DNA of 64,000 nucleotides from Streptomyces sp. NBC_00704 (GCF_036226605.1 NZ_CP109000.1:3716501-3780500), one strand, 5' to 3'; positions 28,953 to 39,880 are shown, counted from the stretch's first letter. Translations and numbers: made by a program. Notes: generated from the sequence alone by a model not told the origin.

Positions 28953-29684
28953 ATGACCGATCCGCATGCCGCGTCCCGCCCCACGCAAGCCGTCATCCTG
29001 GCCGGTGGCCAGGGGTCCCGGCTGCGTCCGTACACCGACGACCGGCCGAAGCCGATGGTCGAGATCCCCGGGACGGGGACGCCGATCATCGGTCATCAGC
29101 TGAGCTGGCTCGCCGAGGAGGGCGTGACCGACGTCGTCGTGTCCTGCGGCCATCTCGCCGAGGTCCTCCAGGACTGGCTGAAGTCCGCCGACCTGCCGGT
29201 GGCGGTGACGACCGTCGTGGAGACGGAGCCGCTGGGCCGCGGCGGCGGTCTGAAGTACGCGGCCGCGCGCCTCCCGCACCCGGACCGGTCCTGGTACGCC
29301 ACCAACGGCGACATCTGGACGCGCTTCTCGCTGCGCGAGATGGCCGACTTCCACACCGAGCGTGACGCCATGGCGACGCTCGCGCTGGCCCGTCCGCGGA
29401 TTCCGTGGGGCGCGGTGCAGACCGACGGGTTCGGTCACATCACCGACTTCATCGAGGCGCCGCCCACGACGAACGAGATCAACGCGGGCGTGTACGTCTT
29501 CTCGCCGGAGTTCGCCGGGCTGCTGCCGGAGCGCGGCGATCACGAGCGGACGACGTTCCCGCATCTGGCCCGGGAGCGGCGGCTGGCCGGGTTCCCGATC
29601 CCGCAGGGGGCGTACTGGCGGGCCATCGACACGGCCAAGGACCTGACCGAGGCGGCCAAGGAACTGGCCGCGGCCCGCCGCTGA
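28953..29684 (+). CDS. Sugar-phosphate nucleotidyltransferase (NTP_transferase family)
   Basis: The 243-residue product opens with the nucleotide-binding signature VILAGGQGSRLRPYT followed by RPKPMVEI. It has the metal-binding WYATNGDIW and a late INAGVYVFSPEF, as in mannose-1-phosphate guanylyltransferases and glucose-1-phosphate thymidylyltransferases. It joins a sugar-1-phosphate to a nucleotide; which sugar cannot be told. TACAGT begins 12 bases before the ATG, so the message is probably leaderless. Confidence 0.88.
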   Translation: MTDPHAASRPTQAVILAGGQGSRLRPYTDDRPKPMVEIPGTGTPIIGHQLSWLAEEGVTDVVVSCGHLAEVLQDWLKSADLPVAVTTVVETEPLGRGGGLKYAAARLPHPDRSWYATNGDIWTRFSLREMADFHTERDAMATLALARPRIPWGAVQTDGFGHITDFIEAPPTTNEINAGVYVFSPEFAGLLPERGDHERTTFPHLARERRLAGFPIPQGAYWRAIDTAKDLTEAAKELAAARR

Positions 29685-29745
29685 GCACGGCCGGACATCT
29701 CCCGCGGAGCGCCGGCTGAGCGTCTCTGGAGAGGGCTGCCACGGA

Positions 29746-29793
29746 AACGACCCGGGTGCCGTGCGCTGCTAAGCGCACGGCACCCGGGTCGTT
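29746..29793. terminator. Perfect bidirectional terminator between convergent genes
   Basis: A perfect 22-bp stem (29746-29767 with 29772-29793) closes a GCTA loop midway between the nucleotidyltransferase and DoxX stop codons. A run AA before it and TT after it fit either direction. Confidence 0.93.
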
Positions 29794-29825
29794 CTGCGGG
29801 GGCCGTTCCGGCCCGGTCGGCCGTT

Positions 29826-31496
29826 CTATCCGAGCAGGCCGCCCACGAGTCCGGGCTGGCCCGAGGACGACGAGCCGCCGTCGGAGCCGCTGCCGTTGCC
29901 GCCGCCGCTCGTGGAGCCGCCGGAGGAGGCCGAACCGCCGGAGGACGGGCCCGAGCTGGTGGCGGGGGCGTGCTCCTGGGGGGTGGAGCGCTGGGGCGGG
30001 GCCTGTCCCGCGGTGCCCTGGGTCTGGCTGGGGGCGCCCGCGCCGGAGCCGCCGGTGGCGCCGGGGTCGTGGGCCTTGGAGGGCTCGCTGTCGGTGCCGG
30101 CGGTGGGAGACGCCGAGGCGGAGCCGTGGGGGGGCGAGGCGGGCGCGGAGGGCTTCCGGGTGGCCTTGTGGGAGCCGGACCGCTCGGGGAGCGGCGAGCC
30201 GGGCAGCTCGTTGCGCGGGGGTTCGCCCGGACCGGGTACGACCACGCGGTCGGCGTCGCGGACGGCGCCGCCGAGGAGCGAGCCGACGAGCAGGGTGAGT
30301 CCGACGGCGATGGCGGTGACGAGGGCGCCGCGGCGCAGGACGTAGCGGCGCAGGTCCCACAGGTCGGCGCGGGGGCCGAGCCGGCGCCAGGCGCCGGCGG
30401 CCAGGCGGCCGTCGACGGAGTAGACCGGGGCGCCGGCGATGATCAGCGGCGACCAGGCGGCCAGAAGGATGATGTCGGGGGTGTCGTAGACCGGGGTGGT
30501 CTTCCAGCTGACGGTGACGATGAGCGCGGCCGAGAGCCCGGCCCCGACCGCGGCGGCGACGCGCTGCCAGCAGCCCAGGACGGTGAGGACGCCCACGACG
30601 ACCTGGAGGAAGGCGATGACGAGGCCGGAGCCGACGGGGTGGTGGAGGGCGAACTGGCGCAGGGGCTCGGCGACTTCCCACGGGTGCAGGGTGTTGAGCC
30701 ACTTCACCATGGAGCCGCGTTTGCCGCCGTCGAAGTAGACGGGGTCGCACAGTTTGCCCATGCCGCCGTAGATGGCGATGAAGCCGAGCAGGACGCGCAG
30801 GGGGAGCAGGACCACGCCGAGGTTCATCCGGCGGCCCGGGTAGTAGGCGTGGCGGGCGGGGTCGTCGCTCTGGCGGCGGCCGCGGCGGGCCGGTTCGGCG
30901 TCGTGACCGGAGTCGCCGAAGTCCTCGAACTGGGCGTCGTCGTAGGCGGGTTCGTCGTAGGCGCTGCCGACGGTGCGCATGTGCGGCAGGAGGCGGTGTT
31001 CGCCGGCGGCGGGCGTGCGCTGGGCGCCGACGAGCGGGGTCTCCAGGGTCTGGGCGGCGAGTGCGCCGTCGTAGCCGCGGTCGTCGACGCGGGGGATGAC
31101 CTGGGTGGCTCCGGCGTCGGCCGTCGGCGCTTCGCGGTGGCCGACACTGCCTGCCCGCACGGCTTGCAGCAGTCGGTGGGCGCCGGTGTCGTCGGGGGCG
31201 GACCTGCCGCTCCAGACGACGGCCCGCCGGCGGCCCCCGGCAGCGGCGCCCGCTCTGCCCGTCGCGCCGACGGCGGCGATGCGCGCGGTGTCATCGATGG
31301 CGCTCACGTGCCGGGCGATCCGCGGGGATTGGTTTCGCCGCGCCGACGCGCCGAGCTGCACGCGGAAGCTCGCGTGGCTGACGATGATCTGCGCCGGGTC
31401 GCTCGGCACCTTCACCATGCTCAGCGCGGGAGCGTCGTCGAATCCCGACGAGCGGTCCCCCGTGGGTGTGCGGGGTGTTCTGGTGTCCACACTCAT
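29826..31496 (-). CDS. DoxX family membrane protein with long disordered tails
   Basis: The 556-residue product has a hydrophilic, Arg/Ala-rich first 225 residues. A DoxX-like four-helix membrane core follows (LGVVLLPLRVLLGFIAIYGGMGKL with FLQVVVGVLTVLGCWQR and AALIVTVSWKTT), then one more helix at VTAIAVGLTLLVGSLLGG. The last 140 residues are Ser/Gly/Pro-rich. DoxX proteins are small quinone- or redox-associated membrane proteins; the tails here are unusual. Function is not determined. Confidence 0.82.
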   Translation of the reverse strand: MSVDTRTPRTPTGDRSSGFDDAPALSMVKVPSDPAQIIVSHASFRVQLGASARRNQSPRIARHVSAIDDTARIAAVGATGRAGAAAGGRRRAVVWSGRSAPDDTGAHRLLQAVRAGSVGHREAPTADAGATQVIPRVDDRGYDGALAAQTLETPLVGAQRTPAAGEHRLLPHMRTVGSAYDEPAYDDAQFEDFGDSGHDAEPARRGRRQSDDPARHAYYPGRRMNLGVVLLPLRVLLGFIAIYGGMGKLCDPVYFDGGKRGSMVKWLNTLHPWEVAEPLRQFALHHPVGSGLVIAFLQVVVGVLTVLGCWQRVAAAVGAGLSAALIVTVSWKTTPVYDTPDIILLAAWSPLIIAGAPVYSVDGRLAAGAWRRLGPRADLWDLRRYVLRRGALVTAIAVGLTLLVGSLLGGAVRDADRVVVPGPGEPPRNELPGSPLPERSGSHKATRKPSAPASPPHGSASASPTAGTDSEPSKAHDPGATGGSGAGAPSQTQGTAGQAPPQRSTPQEHAPATSSGPSSGGSASSGGSTSGGGNGSGSDGGSSSSGQPGLVGGLLG

Positions 31497-31646
31497 CTAA
31501 CCGAGTGACGTGTCGTTAGGACACTGCTTTGACCCGGCGGATCTGTCCGGACTCCGTCAAGGTTGCACTACGCGCCGCGGTGGACCTGTTCGGGTGAGCT
31601 TGCGGATGTGTGTGCGACCTGTTTCCGCAAGCCCCCCGAACGTCCG

Positions 31647-32588
31647 TCAGCTCCTGCGGCGGGACGCCTCGTAGAGCACGATGCCCGCCGCCACACCGGC
31701 GTTGAGGGACTCGGCGCCGCCCGGCATCGGGATGCGGACCCGGAAGTCGCAGGTCTCGCCGACGAGCCGGGACAGGCCCTTGCCCTCGCTGCCGACGACG
31801 ATGACGACCGGGCCGTCGAGTGCGGGCAGGTCGCCGACCTGGTGTTCTCCGTCGGCGGCCAGGCCGACGATCGCGATGCCGGCCTTCTTGTAGGCCTCCA
31901 GGGCGCGGGTGAGGTTGGTGGCGCGGGCGACGGGGGTGCGGGCGGCGGTGCCGGCGGACGTCTTCCAGGCGCCGGCCGTCATGCCGGCGGCGCGGCGCTC
32001 GGGGACGACGACGCCGTGGCCGCCGAAGGCGGAGACGGAGCGGACGACGGCGCCGAGGTTGCGCGGGTCGGTGACGCCGTCGAGGGCGACGATGAGGGGG
32101 TCCTCGCCGCCGTCGTAGGCGGCCGCGGCCAGGTCCTCGGGGTGGGCGTACTCGTACGGGGGGACCTGGAGGACGAGGCCCTGGTGGTTGAGGCCGTTGG
32201 TCATGCGGTCGAGTTCGGGGCGGGGGGCTTCCATGAGGTGGATGCCGCCGCGCTCGCCGACGAGCTGGAGGGCCTCGCGCACGCGCTCGTCGTTGTCGAT
32301 GAACTGCTGGACGTACAGGGTCGTCGCGGGGACGCCCTCGCGCAGCGCCTCGACGACGGGGTTGCGGCCGACGACCATCTCGGACGTGCCCTTGCCGCCG
32401 CGGCCGCGGGGCGCGGGGCGGCGTGCGGCCTGCTTGGCCTTGGCGTTGGCGATGCGGTTCGCCTTGTGCTTCTTGCGCATCTCGGCGGGCGGGGTGGGGC
32501 CCCTGCCTTCGAGGCCCTTGCGTCGCTGGCCGCCACTGCCGACCTGCGCGCCCTTCTTGCCGGACATGCGGCGGTTGTTGGCTGCCAT
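31647..32588 (-). CDS. rlmB: 23S rRNA (guanosine(2251)-2'-O)-methyltransferase RlmB/TrmH family (SpoU)
   Basis: The 313-residue product has a basic, disordered N-terminus of about 65 residues, the substrate-binding domain beginning MVVGRNPVVEALRE, and the SPOUT knot motifs VTDPRNLGAVVRS, VVGSEGKGLS and IPMPGGAESLNAGVAAGIVLYE. It methylates a ribose in rRNA (or tRNA) using SAM. It lies downstream of cysS, the usual actinomycete arrangement. Confidence 0.93.
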   Translation of the reverse strand: MAANNRRMSGKKGAQVGSGGQRRKGLEGRGPTPPAEMRKKHKANRIANAKAKQAARRPAPRGRGGKGTSEMVVGRNPVVEALREGVPATTLYVQQFIDNDERVREALQLVGERGGIHLMEAPRPELDRMTNGLNHQGLVLQVPPYEYAHPEDLAAAAYDGGEDPLIVALDGVTDPRNLGAVVRSVSAFGGHGVVVPERRAAGMTAGAWKTSAGTAARTPVARATNLTRALEAYKKAGIAIVGLAADGEHQVGDLPALDGPVVIVVGSEGKGLSRLVGETCDFRVRIPMPGGAESLNAGVAAGIVLYEASRRRS

Positions 32589-32687
32589 GGGTCTCTCGTC
32601 TCCGTGAGCTTCGTACGAACGTCTTATGCAGTGTGCCGCCCGGGGGGCCGGGCGGCACAGTCGATCAAGGACAGGCCGGTGGCCGCC

Positions 32688-34088
32688 CTAGCGCGGACCC
32701 AGGGTCCAGCGCGGGCCCTGCGGGCCGTCCTCGATGGTGAGGCCGGACTGGGTGAGCTGGTCGCGGATGGCGTCCGCGGTCGCCCAGTCCTTGCGGCCGC
32801 GGGCGGATTCGCGCTGGTCGAGGACGAGGCGTACGAGGCTGTCGACCACGCCGTGCAGGTCCTCGCCCCGGGTCTCCTCGCCGGCCCAGTGGGCGTCGAG
32901 GGGGTCCAGGCCGAGGACGCCGAGCATGGCGCGGACCTCGGCGAGGCGGGCCACGGCGGCTTCCTTGTCGTCGGCCGCCAGGGCCGAGTTGCCCTGCCGG
33001 ACCGTCGTGTGCACGATGGCCAGCGCCTGGGGGACGCCCAGGTCGTCGTCCATCGCCTCGGCGAACGCGGGCGGCACCTCGGCCGCGGGTTCGACGACTC
33101 CCCCGGCCTTCTCGACGACGCGCTGCACGAAGCCCTCGATCCGCGCGAACGCCGATTCGGCCTCGCGCAGCGACTCCTCGCTGTACTCGATCATCGAGCG
33201 GTAGTGCGGGGTGCCGAGGTAGTAGCGCAGGACGATCGGACGCCACTGCTTGACCATCTCGGAGACGAGGACGCTGTTGCCCAGCGACTTCGACATCTTC
33301 TCGCCGCTCATGGTGACCCAGGCGTTGTGCACCCAGTACCGGGCGAACTCGTCGCCGTAGGCCTTGGCCTGGGCGATCTCGTTCTCGTGGTGCGGGAAGA
33401 TCAGGTCGAGGCCGCCGCCGTGGATGTCGAAGGCGGAGCCGAGGTACTTGTGCGCCATGGCCGAGCACTCCAGGTGCCAGCCGGGGCGGCCGCGGCCCCA
33501 GGGGGTCTCCCAGTCGGGCTCGCCCGGCTTGCTCGCCTTCCACATCGCGAAGTCGCGCGGGTCGCGCTTGCCGGTGATGCCTTCCTCGGCGGGCTGGCGC
33601 AGGTCGTCGAGGTCCTGGTTGGACAGCTCCAGGTAACCGGGGAAGGAGCGCACGTCGAAGTAGACGCTGCCGTCGGCCTCGTAGGCGTGGCCGCGCTCGA
33701 TGAGGGCGCGCATCATCTCGATCATCTCGGGGACGTGCCCGGTGGCGCGCGGCTCGTAGGTCGGCGGGAGGCAGCCGAGGGCCTGGTAGCCGTCGTTGAA
33801 GGCCCGCTCGTTCTCGTAGCCGATGGCCCACCAGGGGCGGCCCTGGTCGCGCGACTTGGCGATGATCTTGTCGTCGATGTCGGTGACGTTGCGGACGAAG
33901 GTGACGTCGAGGCCGCGGTGGGTGAGCCAGCGGCGCATGATGTCGAAGTTCAGGTAGGAGCGGACGTGCCCGATGTGCGGGGCGGCCTGCACGGTCGCGC
34001 CGCAGAGGTAGATCGAGACGCAACCCGGTGTGAGCGGGACGAAGTCACGGATCTGCCGGGCGCTGGTGTCGTACAGGCGAATGGTCAC
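32688..34088 (-). CDS. cysS: Cysteinyl-tRNA synthetase
   Basis: The 466-residue product begins at a GTG with VTIRLYDTSARQIRDF, has the HIGH signature in CGATVQAAPHIGHVRSYL with its zinc cysteine, FDIHGGGLDLIFPHHENE, and the KMSKS loop in SGEKMSKSLGNS. It charges tRNA-Cys. TACCCT begins 12 bases before the GTG, so a leaderless promoter lies in the gap after ispF, even though the genes could also be read through from carD. A longer in-frame extension is rejected. Confidence 0.96.
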   Translation of the reverse strand: MTIRLYDTSARQIRDFVPLTPGCVSIYLCGATVQAAPHIGHVRSYLNFDIMRRWLTHRGLDVTFVRNVTDIDDKIIAKSRDQGRPWWAIGYENERAFNDGYQALGCLPPTYEPRATGHVPEMIEMMRALIERGHAYEADGSVYFDVRSFPGYLELSNQDLDDLRQPAEEGITGKRDPRDFAMWKASKPGEPDWETPWGRGRPGWHLECSAMAHKYLGSAFDIHGGGLDLIFPHHENEIAQAKAYGDEFARYWVHNAWVTMSGEKMSKSLGNSVLVSEMVKQWRPIVLRYYLGTPHYRSMIEYSEESLREAESAFARIEGFVQRVVEKAGGVVEPAAEVPPAFAEAMDDDLGVPQALAIVHTTVRQGNSALAADDKEAAVARLAEVRAMLGVLGLDPLDAHWAGEETRGEDLHGVVDSLVRLVLDQRESARGRKDWATADAIRDQLTQSGLTIEDGPQGPRWTLGPR

Positions 34089-34195
34089 CCCACCAGGGTA
34101 GTGGGCGCGGGGCAGTGCCCCGAGCCCCTTGCGGTCAAGGGCCGCATATTCGTGACATGTCGGGGCGCGGGCCGGCCGGGGGCACGGGGGCGGGG

Positions 34196-34702
34196 TCAGC
34201 CGGCGCGTGCGACCAGTGCCGTGGCGATCGCCATCAGGCCTTCGCCGCGCCCGGGGAAGCCGAGTCCGTCGGTGGTCGCGCCGGACACCGAGACGGGGGC
34301 GCCGGCCGCTTCCGAGAGGATCTCCTGGGCTTCCTCGCGCCGCTTGCCGATCTTGGGGCGGGGGCCGACGACCTGGACGGCGACGTTGCCGATGACGAAG
34401 CCGGCCGCGCGGACGATCCGGGCGGCCTCGGTGAGCAGGGTGACGCCCGAGGCGCCGGACCACTCGGGGCGGCCGGTGCCGAAGTGCTGTCCGAGGTCGC
34501 CGAGGCCGGCGGCGGAGAACAGGGCGTTGCAGGCGGCGTGCGCGACGACGTCGGCGTCGGAGTGCCCGGCGAGGCCGGGGCCCTCCCCTTCCCATTTCAG
34601 GCCGGCGCACCACAGTTCGCGGCCGTCCTCGAAGGCGTGGATGTCGGTGCCGATGCCGACCCGGGGCAGCGGGACGGCGGCGGAGGGCGTCTCAGAAGCC
34701 AT
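34196..34702 (-). CDS. ispF: 2-C-methyl-D-erythritol 2,4-cyclodiphosphate synthase
   Basis: The 168-residue product has GIGTDIHAF with the zinc Asp and His, HSDADVVAHAACNALFSAAGLGDLG and ATTDGLGFPGRGEG. It closes the cyclodiphosphate in the MEP isoprenoid pathway. Its start overlaps the end of ispD by 11 bases, so the two consecutive pathway genes are translationally coupled. Confidence 0.96.
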   Translation of the reverse strand: MASETPSAAVPLPRVGIGTDIHAFEDGRELWCAGLKWEGEGPGLAGHSDADVVAHAACNALFSAAGLGDLGQHFGTGRPEWSGASGVTLLTEAARIVRAAGFVIGNVAVQVVGPRPKIGKRREEAQEILSEAAGAPVSVSGATTDGLGFPGRGEGLMAIATALVARAG

Positions 34703-35444
34703 CGTTGAGCCTCCTGCGGGCCAGGACCGCCTCGGCGAGGACGAGGTCGAGGGGGCGGGTGACCTTGAAGGCCTCCTCGTGTCCGGGGACGGCCACGACG
34801 GTCAGGCCGAGCCGTTCGACCATGCCGGCGTCGTCGGTGACGTCGTCGGTGACGGTCCCGTGGGCGCGGACCAGGGTGGCGCGGTCGAAGCCCTGCGGGG
34901 TCTGCACGGCGCGCAGCCGGGCGCGCTCGGGGGTGGCGACGACGGGTTCGGGGTCGCCGGGGGCGGTGGCCGGTTCGACCTCCTTCACCGTGTCGGCGAG
35001 CGGCAGGGCGGGCACGACGGCCGGGGCGCCCTCGCGGACCGCCTCGATGACGGCGTCGACCGTGTCGACGGGGACGAGGGGGCGGGCGGCGTCGTGGACC
35101 AGCACGATGCCGTACTCGGGCGGCAGGGCGTCCAGGCCCAGTCTCACCGATTCCTGGCGGGTGTCGCCGCCGGGGACGACCAGGAAGTCGGTGCGGTCGG
35201 GCAGCGCGTGCGCGTCGAGGAGCGACCTGACCTCGGCCGTGCCGTCGGGCGGGGCCACGACGACGACCAGGGAGACGGCGCGGGAGGCGGCCAGGGCGCG
35301 GACGGCGTGGACGAGCATGGGCGTGCCGCTGAGCGCGCGCAGCGCCTTGGGCGCGCCCGGACCGAGGCGGACGCCCCGGCCGGCGGCCGGAATCACCGCG
35401 GCCGTGCGGGCGGGCGCGGGGGTGGGACGCGAATCGTCAGACAT
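34692..35444 (-). CDS. ispD: 2-C-methyl-D-erythritol 4-phosphate cytidylyltransferase
   Basis: The 250-residue product has the nucleotide-binding AAVIPAAGRGVRLGPGAPKAL, a GGDTRQESVRLGLDAL segment, VHDAARPLVP and the late VQTPQGFDRATL and TDDAGMVERLG. It transfers CMP to methylerythritol phosphate. It lies 270 bases downstream of carD on the same strand, as in other actinomycetes. Confidence 0.95.
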   Translation of the reverse strand: MSDDSRPTPAPARTAAVIPAAGRGVRLGPGAPKALRALSGTPMLVHAVRALAASRAVSLVVVVAPPDGTAEVRSLLDAHALPDRTDFLVVPGGDTRQESVRLGLDALPPEYGIVLVHDAARPLVPVDTVDAVIEAVREGAPAVVPALPLADTVKEVEPATAPGDPEPVVATPERARLRAVQTPQGFDRATLVRAHGTVTDDVTDDAGMVERLGLTVVAVPGHEEAFKVTRPLDLVLAEAVLARRRLNDGF

Positions 35445-35714
35445 CGGTTCCTGTCAGGTTTGTGTTCCGGCCTACGGTGGGTATGGCCTGGGAAGTGCCG
35501 GGCGCGACGCCTTGACCGACCCTTCCGTGACGCGCCGGTCGAGGCTTCAGCCCGGGCCCGGCACACCAGTATCGGGGGGACACCCCCGTGGGGCGGGACA
35601 GTCCGGAGTTGTCCGGGCATGAACATGCCGCAGCGCCCGGCGACGGGAGTACGTCATCGGGCACCGCGGCAGTTCAGTGTTCCTCGGCGTGCTGAGGCCG
35701 GTGCAGGGCCGGCG

Positions 35715-36197
35715 TCAGGACGCGAGAACCTCGTCGAGCAGCGCTTCGGCCTTGTCCTCGTTGGTGTTCTCCGCGAGAGCGAGCTCGCTCACCAGGATCT
35801 GGCGGGCCTTGGCGAGCATGCGCTTCTCACCGGCGGAGAGTCCGCGCTCGCGCTCACGACGCCACAGGTCACGCACGACTTCCGCGACCTTGATGACATC
35901 GCCGGAGGCGAGCTTCTCCAGATTTGCCTTGTAACGACGCGACCAGTTCGTGGGCTCCTCGGCGTACGGCGCGCGCAGCACCTCGAAGACCCGGTCCAGC
36001 CCGTCCTGACCGACCACATCACGCACGCCGACGAACTCCGCATTGTCCGCTGGCACACGTACCGTCAGGTCGCCCTGGGCGACCTTCAGCACCAAGTAGG
36101 TCTTGTCCACGCCTTTGATCTGGCGAGTTTCGATAGCCTCGATCAGCGCGGCCCCGTGATGGGGATAGACCACGGTGTCGCCAACCTTGAACGTCAT
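35715..36197 (-). CDS. carD: CarD family transcriptional regulator (RNA polymerase-binding)
   Basis: The 160-residue product begins MTFKVGDTVVYPHHGAALIEAI, the RNA-polymerase-binding Tudor-like domain, followed by a helical DNA-binding domain with NWSRRYKANLEKLASGD and the conserved Trp in DLWRRERERGLSAGEK. CarD binds RNA polymerase beta and steadies open complexes at rRNA and other promoters. A GGAAGGGG ribosome site lies upstream of the ATG. Confidence 0.96.
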   Translation of the reverse strand: MTFKVGDTVVYPHHGAALIEAIETRQIKGVDKTYLVLKVAQGDLTVRVPADNAEFVGVRDVVGQDGLDRVFEVLRAPYAEEPTNWSRRYKANLEKLASGDVIKVAEVVRDLWRRERERGLSAGEKRMLAKARQILVSELALAENTNEDKAEALLDEVLAS

Positions 36198-36975
36198 GTG
36201 ACAGGTACCCCTTCCGTGGCTATCCAGGGTAACACGGAAACTCCGGGTTCTGAATGGCGTTTTCGCAGGTCAGGGCATATCTCGGGGCTTGACAAGTCCG
36301 ACACGGACGTGCTGCGCGGGGCCCACGGAGGCAGGTATTCGCAGGTCGGAGCCGCTCTCCGAGGGAGGAGAAACGCGTACGTTACACGCATCCGGAGCAC
36401 CGCCCGAACGGCCGAACGTCCCCATATGTCCGCTTCCGCGTGTGCGACTTACGTTACTCCGTTCGGTGCGCCCGGCCGGATACGAGCCGTTTCCGGAATT
36501 GATCATCGGCCGTTCGGCCGGAGTGGTGATCAATTCCGGAACGGGCCCGCATTCCTTCACGGAAAATCCGCGAGCGGACGCGGACCGCGCTTTTGGGAAT
36601 GCCCTCTGAGCAGGTGGACGACGGATGAAGCCAATGCGACTCGCGGGGCGCGAGAGGCCGTCGGGCCGACGCGGGACGGATGCAGGACGGACACGCGACG
36701 GACGCGGGACAGGTACGGGTCGGTGGCGGGCGGAGGTCCACACGGCCGTCGGCGCGCGGGGCGGCCCGAGACGGCCGGAGGGGCCGGAGCGGACGGAGGG
36801 GCAGGGGCGGGCGGACGGAGGGGCCGGGGCGGCCGTCGGAGCCGAGATCGCTCCAGAGGCGGGTCGGGTGCGGCGGCGCGGGACGGGCTCGGTAACCTGA
36901 GGCTGCTGACAGACCCTTAGGACGGCTTTGTTCAAAGGAAAGCCGCCCGCGCGTATTAAAGGAGTTGCCGCCGCC
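36198..36975. other. 778-base region without a gene
   Basis: This is the largest gap in the window. It holds the divergent promoters for carD and the lipoprotein gene, a palindrome with 15-base arms (36491-36541), a small inverted repeat GTCCG/CGGAC near 36296-36308, and a G-rich low-complexity stretch (about 36640-36860) built from GGACGG-, GGGGCC- and GGCGG-type words. No reading frame has family resemblance. Confidence 0.6.
36491..36541. other. Large nested palindrome upstream of carD
   Basis: TTCCGGAATTGATCA (36491-36505) is the exact reverse complement of 36527-36541. The 21 bases between contain a second perfect hairpin, CGGCC-GTTC-GGCCG. It is AT-richer than its surroundings and has no T-run, so it looks more like an operator or cruciform than a terminator. 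Confidence 0.75.
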
Positions 36976-37635
36976 GTGAGCAGCAGCCTTCGACGCGGCG
37001 CCCTCGCCGCCTCCGCCATCGCGTTCTCGATCGCCTCGCTCGCCGCCTGCGGCGCCGGCAACGACTCGCAGACCCTGGAGGTCAAGCCGGACAACGCCGC
37101 CGCCCACGTCGGGCAGATCAAGCTGCAGAACGTCGTCGTCATCACCCAGCCGGACCCGCAGGCGACCGGTCCCGCGGTGATCTCGGCGACGGTCTTCAAC
37201 GGCAGCGACGATCCCCAGACCCTGGAGTCCGTCACCGTCGACGGCACCGGCAAGTCGGCCGAGCTGAAGCCCGCCAAGGGCAACGGCAAGCTCACCGTCC
37301 CGGCCCACGGCTCCGTCGTCATCGGCGGACCGAACAACGCCTCCGCCGTCCTGCCGAGCAGCCGTGAGGCGGTTCAGGACGGCGACGCGCAGAAGGTGAC
37401 CTTCACCTTCAGCGAGACCGGCGCGGTCAGCCTGCGCGCCTTCGTCGTCCCCGCCGAGGGCTACTTCTCCTCGTGGGGTCCGAGCGCCGTCCCGAGCGTC
37501 CCGGCCAAGCCGTCGCAGTCGCCGTCCCCCAGCGCGTCCCCGTCCGGCGGCGCCTCGCCCTCCGGGAACGCCTCGCCGTCGGGTTCGCCCGCCGGGTCGG
37601 GCTCGCCGTCCGGCAGCGCCTCCCCGAACGCGTAA
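36976..37635 (+). CDS. Secreted lipoprotein, DUF461/PCuAC-like beta-sandwich
   Basis: The 219-residue product from the GTG has a lipoprotein signal peptide with lipobox LAAC near residue 25. A beta-rich domain follows (QIKLQNVVVITQPD, SATVFNGSDDPQTLESVTVDG, VVIGGPNNASAVL), reminiscent of the DUF461 and copper-chaperone folds, and a Ser/Pro/Gly tail of 40 residues made of ASPSG-type repeats. The copper-ligand methionines of PCuAC are not evident. An AAAGGAG lies 12 bases before the GTG. Confidence 0.78.
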   Translation: MSSSLRRGALAASAIAFSIASLAACGAGNDSQTLEVKPDNAAAHVGQIKLQNVVVITQPDPQATGPAVISATVFNGSDDPQTLESVTVDGTGKSAELKPAKGNGKLTVPAHGSVVIGGPNNASAVLPSSREAVQDGDAQKVTFTFSETGAVSLRAFVVPAEGYFSSWGPSAVPSVPAKPSQSPSPSASPSGGASPSGNASPSGSPAGSGSPSGSASPNA

Positions 37636-37664
37636 CGACAACCGGCGACGGCCACGACGTGACC

Positions 37665-37698
37665 GAAGGGCGGCACCCCGTGCGGGGTGCCGCCCTTC
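37665..37698. terminator. Bidirectional hairpin between the lipoprotein gene and phoP
   Basis: GAAGGGCGGCACCCCG (37665-37680) pairs perfectly with 37683-37698. The adjoining 37745-37790 carries three near-copies of CTCCGGCCCTGTGGG. Confidence 0.9.
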
Positions 37699-37795
37699 AG
37701 TCATGCCATGCCGGCCGGCCCTCGGCGGCTTGAGCCGACGGCCCACGCCTCCGGCCCTGTGGGTCTCCGGCCCTGTGGGCCTCCGACCCTGTGGC

Positions 37796-38472
37796 CTACG
37801 GCTCGAACTTGTAGCCGAGGCCACGGACCGTCACCAGGTAGCGCGGCGCGCCCGGGTCCGGCTCGATCTTGGCGCGCAGGCGCTTGACGTGGACGTCCAG
37901 CGTCTTGGTGTCGCCCACGTAGTCGGCGCCCCACACCCGGTCGATGAGCTGCATGCGGGTCAGGACGCGGCCGGCGTTGCGCAGCAGCATCTCCAGCAGG
38001 TCGAACTCCTTCAGCGGCAGGTCGACCTTGGAGCCGGAGACCGTCACCACGTGGCGGTCGACGTCCATGCGGACCGGGCCCGCCTCCAGGGCCGCCGGCG
38101 TGACCTCCTCCGGCTCGCCGCGGCGGCGCAGCACGGCCCGGATGCGGGCGACCAGCTCGCGCGAGGAGAAGGGCTTGGTGACGTAGTCGTCGGCCCCTAT
38201 CTCCAGGCCGACGACCTTGTCGATCTCGCTGTCCTTGGCGGTCACCATGATCACGGGGACGTTGGAGCGGCCGCGCAGCTGACGGCACACCTCCGTGCCG
38301 GGCAGTCCCGGCAGCATCAGGTCGAGGAGCACGAGGTCGGCGCCGTTGCGCTCGAACTCGTCGAGTCCGTCGGGGCCCGTGGTCGCGACCGCGACCTCGA
38401 AGCCCTCCTTGCGGAGCATGTACGACAGGGCGTCGGAGAAGGACTCCTCGTCCTCGACGACGAGCACTCGGG

Positions 38473-38476
<4 letters not shown>
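37796..38476 (-). CDS. phoP: Phosphate-responsive response regulator PhoP (OmpR family)
   Basis: The 226-residue product has a receiver domain (VLVVEDEES acidic pocket, phosphorylated Asp in LVLLDLMLPGLPG, VTAKDSE, KPFSSRELVARI) and a winged-helix DNA-binding domain (LKEFDLLEMLLRNAGRVLTR, DVHVKRLRAKIEPDP, VRGLGYKF). It switches on genes for phosphate scavenging and in Streptomyces restrains antibiotic production. Its GTG overlaps the phoR stop by four bases (GTGA). Confidence 0.95.
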
Positions 38477-39807
<1,331 letters not shown>

Positions 39808-39880
39808 GCCCCCAGGTTAGGCACGGGTTCGGTCCTGGCCACAGCCATCGAGGTGCGAGCTCGAACACTCGTCGCCCAGA

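Noticed and set aside
34892..35444. Open frames antisense to ispD
   Set aside because: They are shadows of a gene with unmistakable catalytic motifs.
31563..36920. A 1785-codon open frame on the + strand opposite rlmB, cysS, ispF, ispD and carD
   Set aside because: It is antisense to five well-identified genes, has no protein family features and arises from GC-rich codon bias on the opposite strand.
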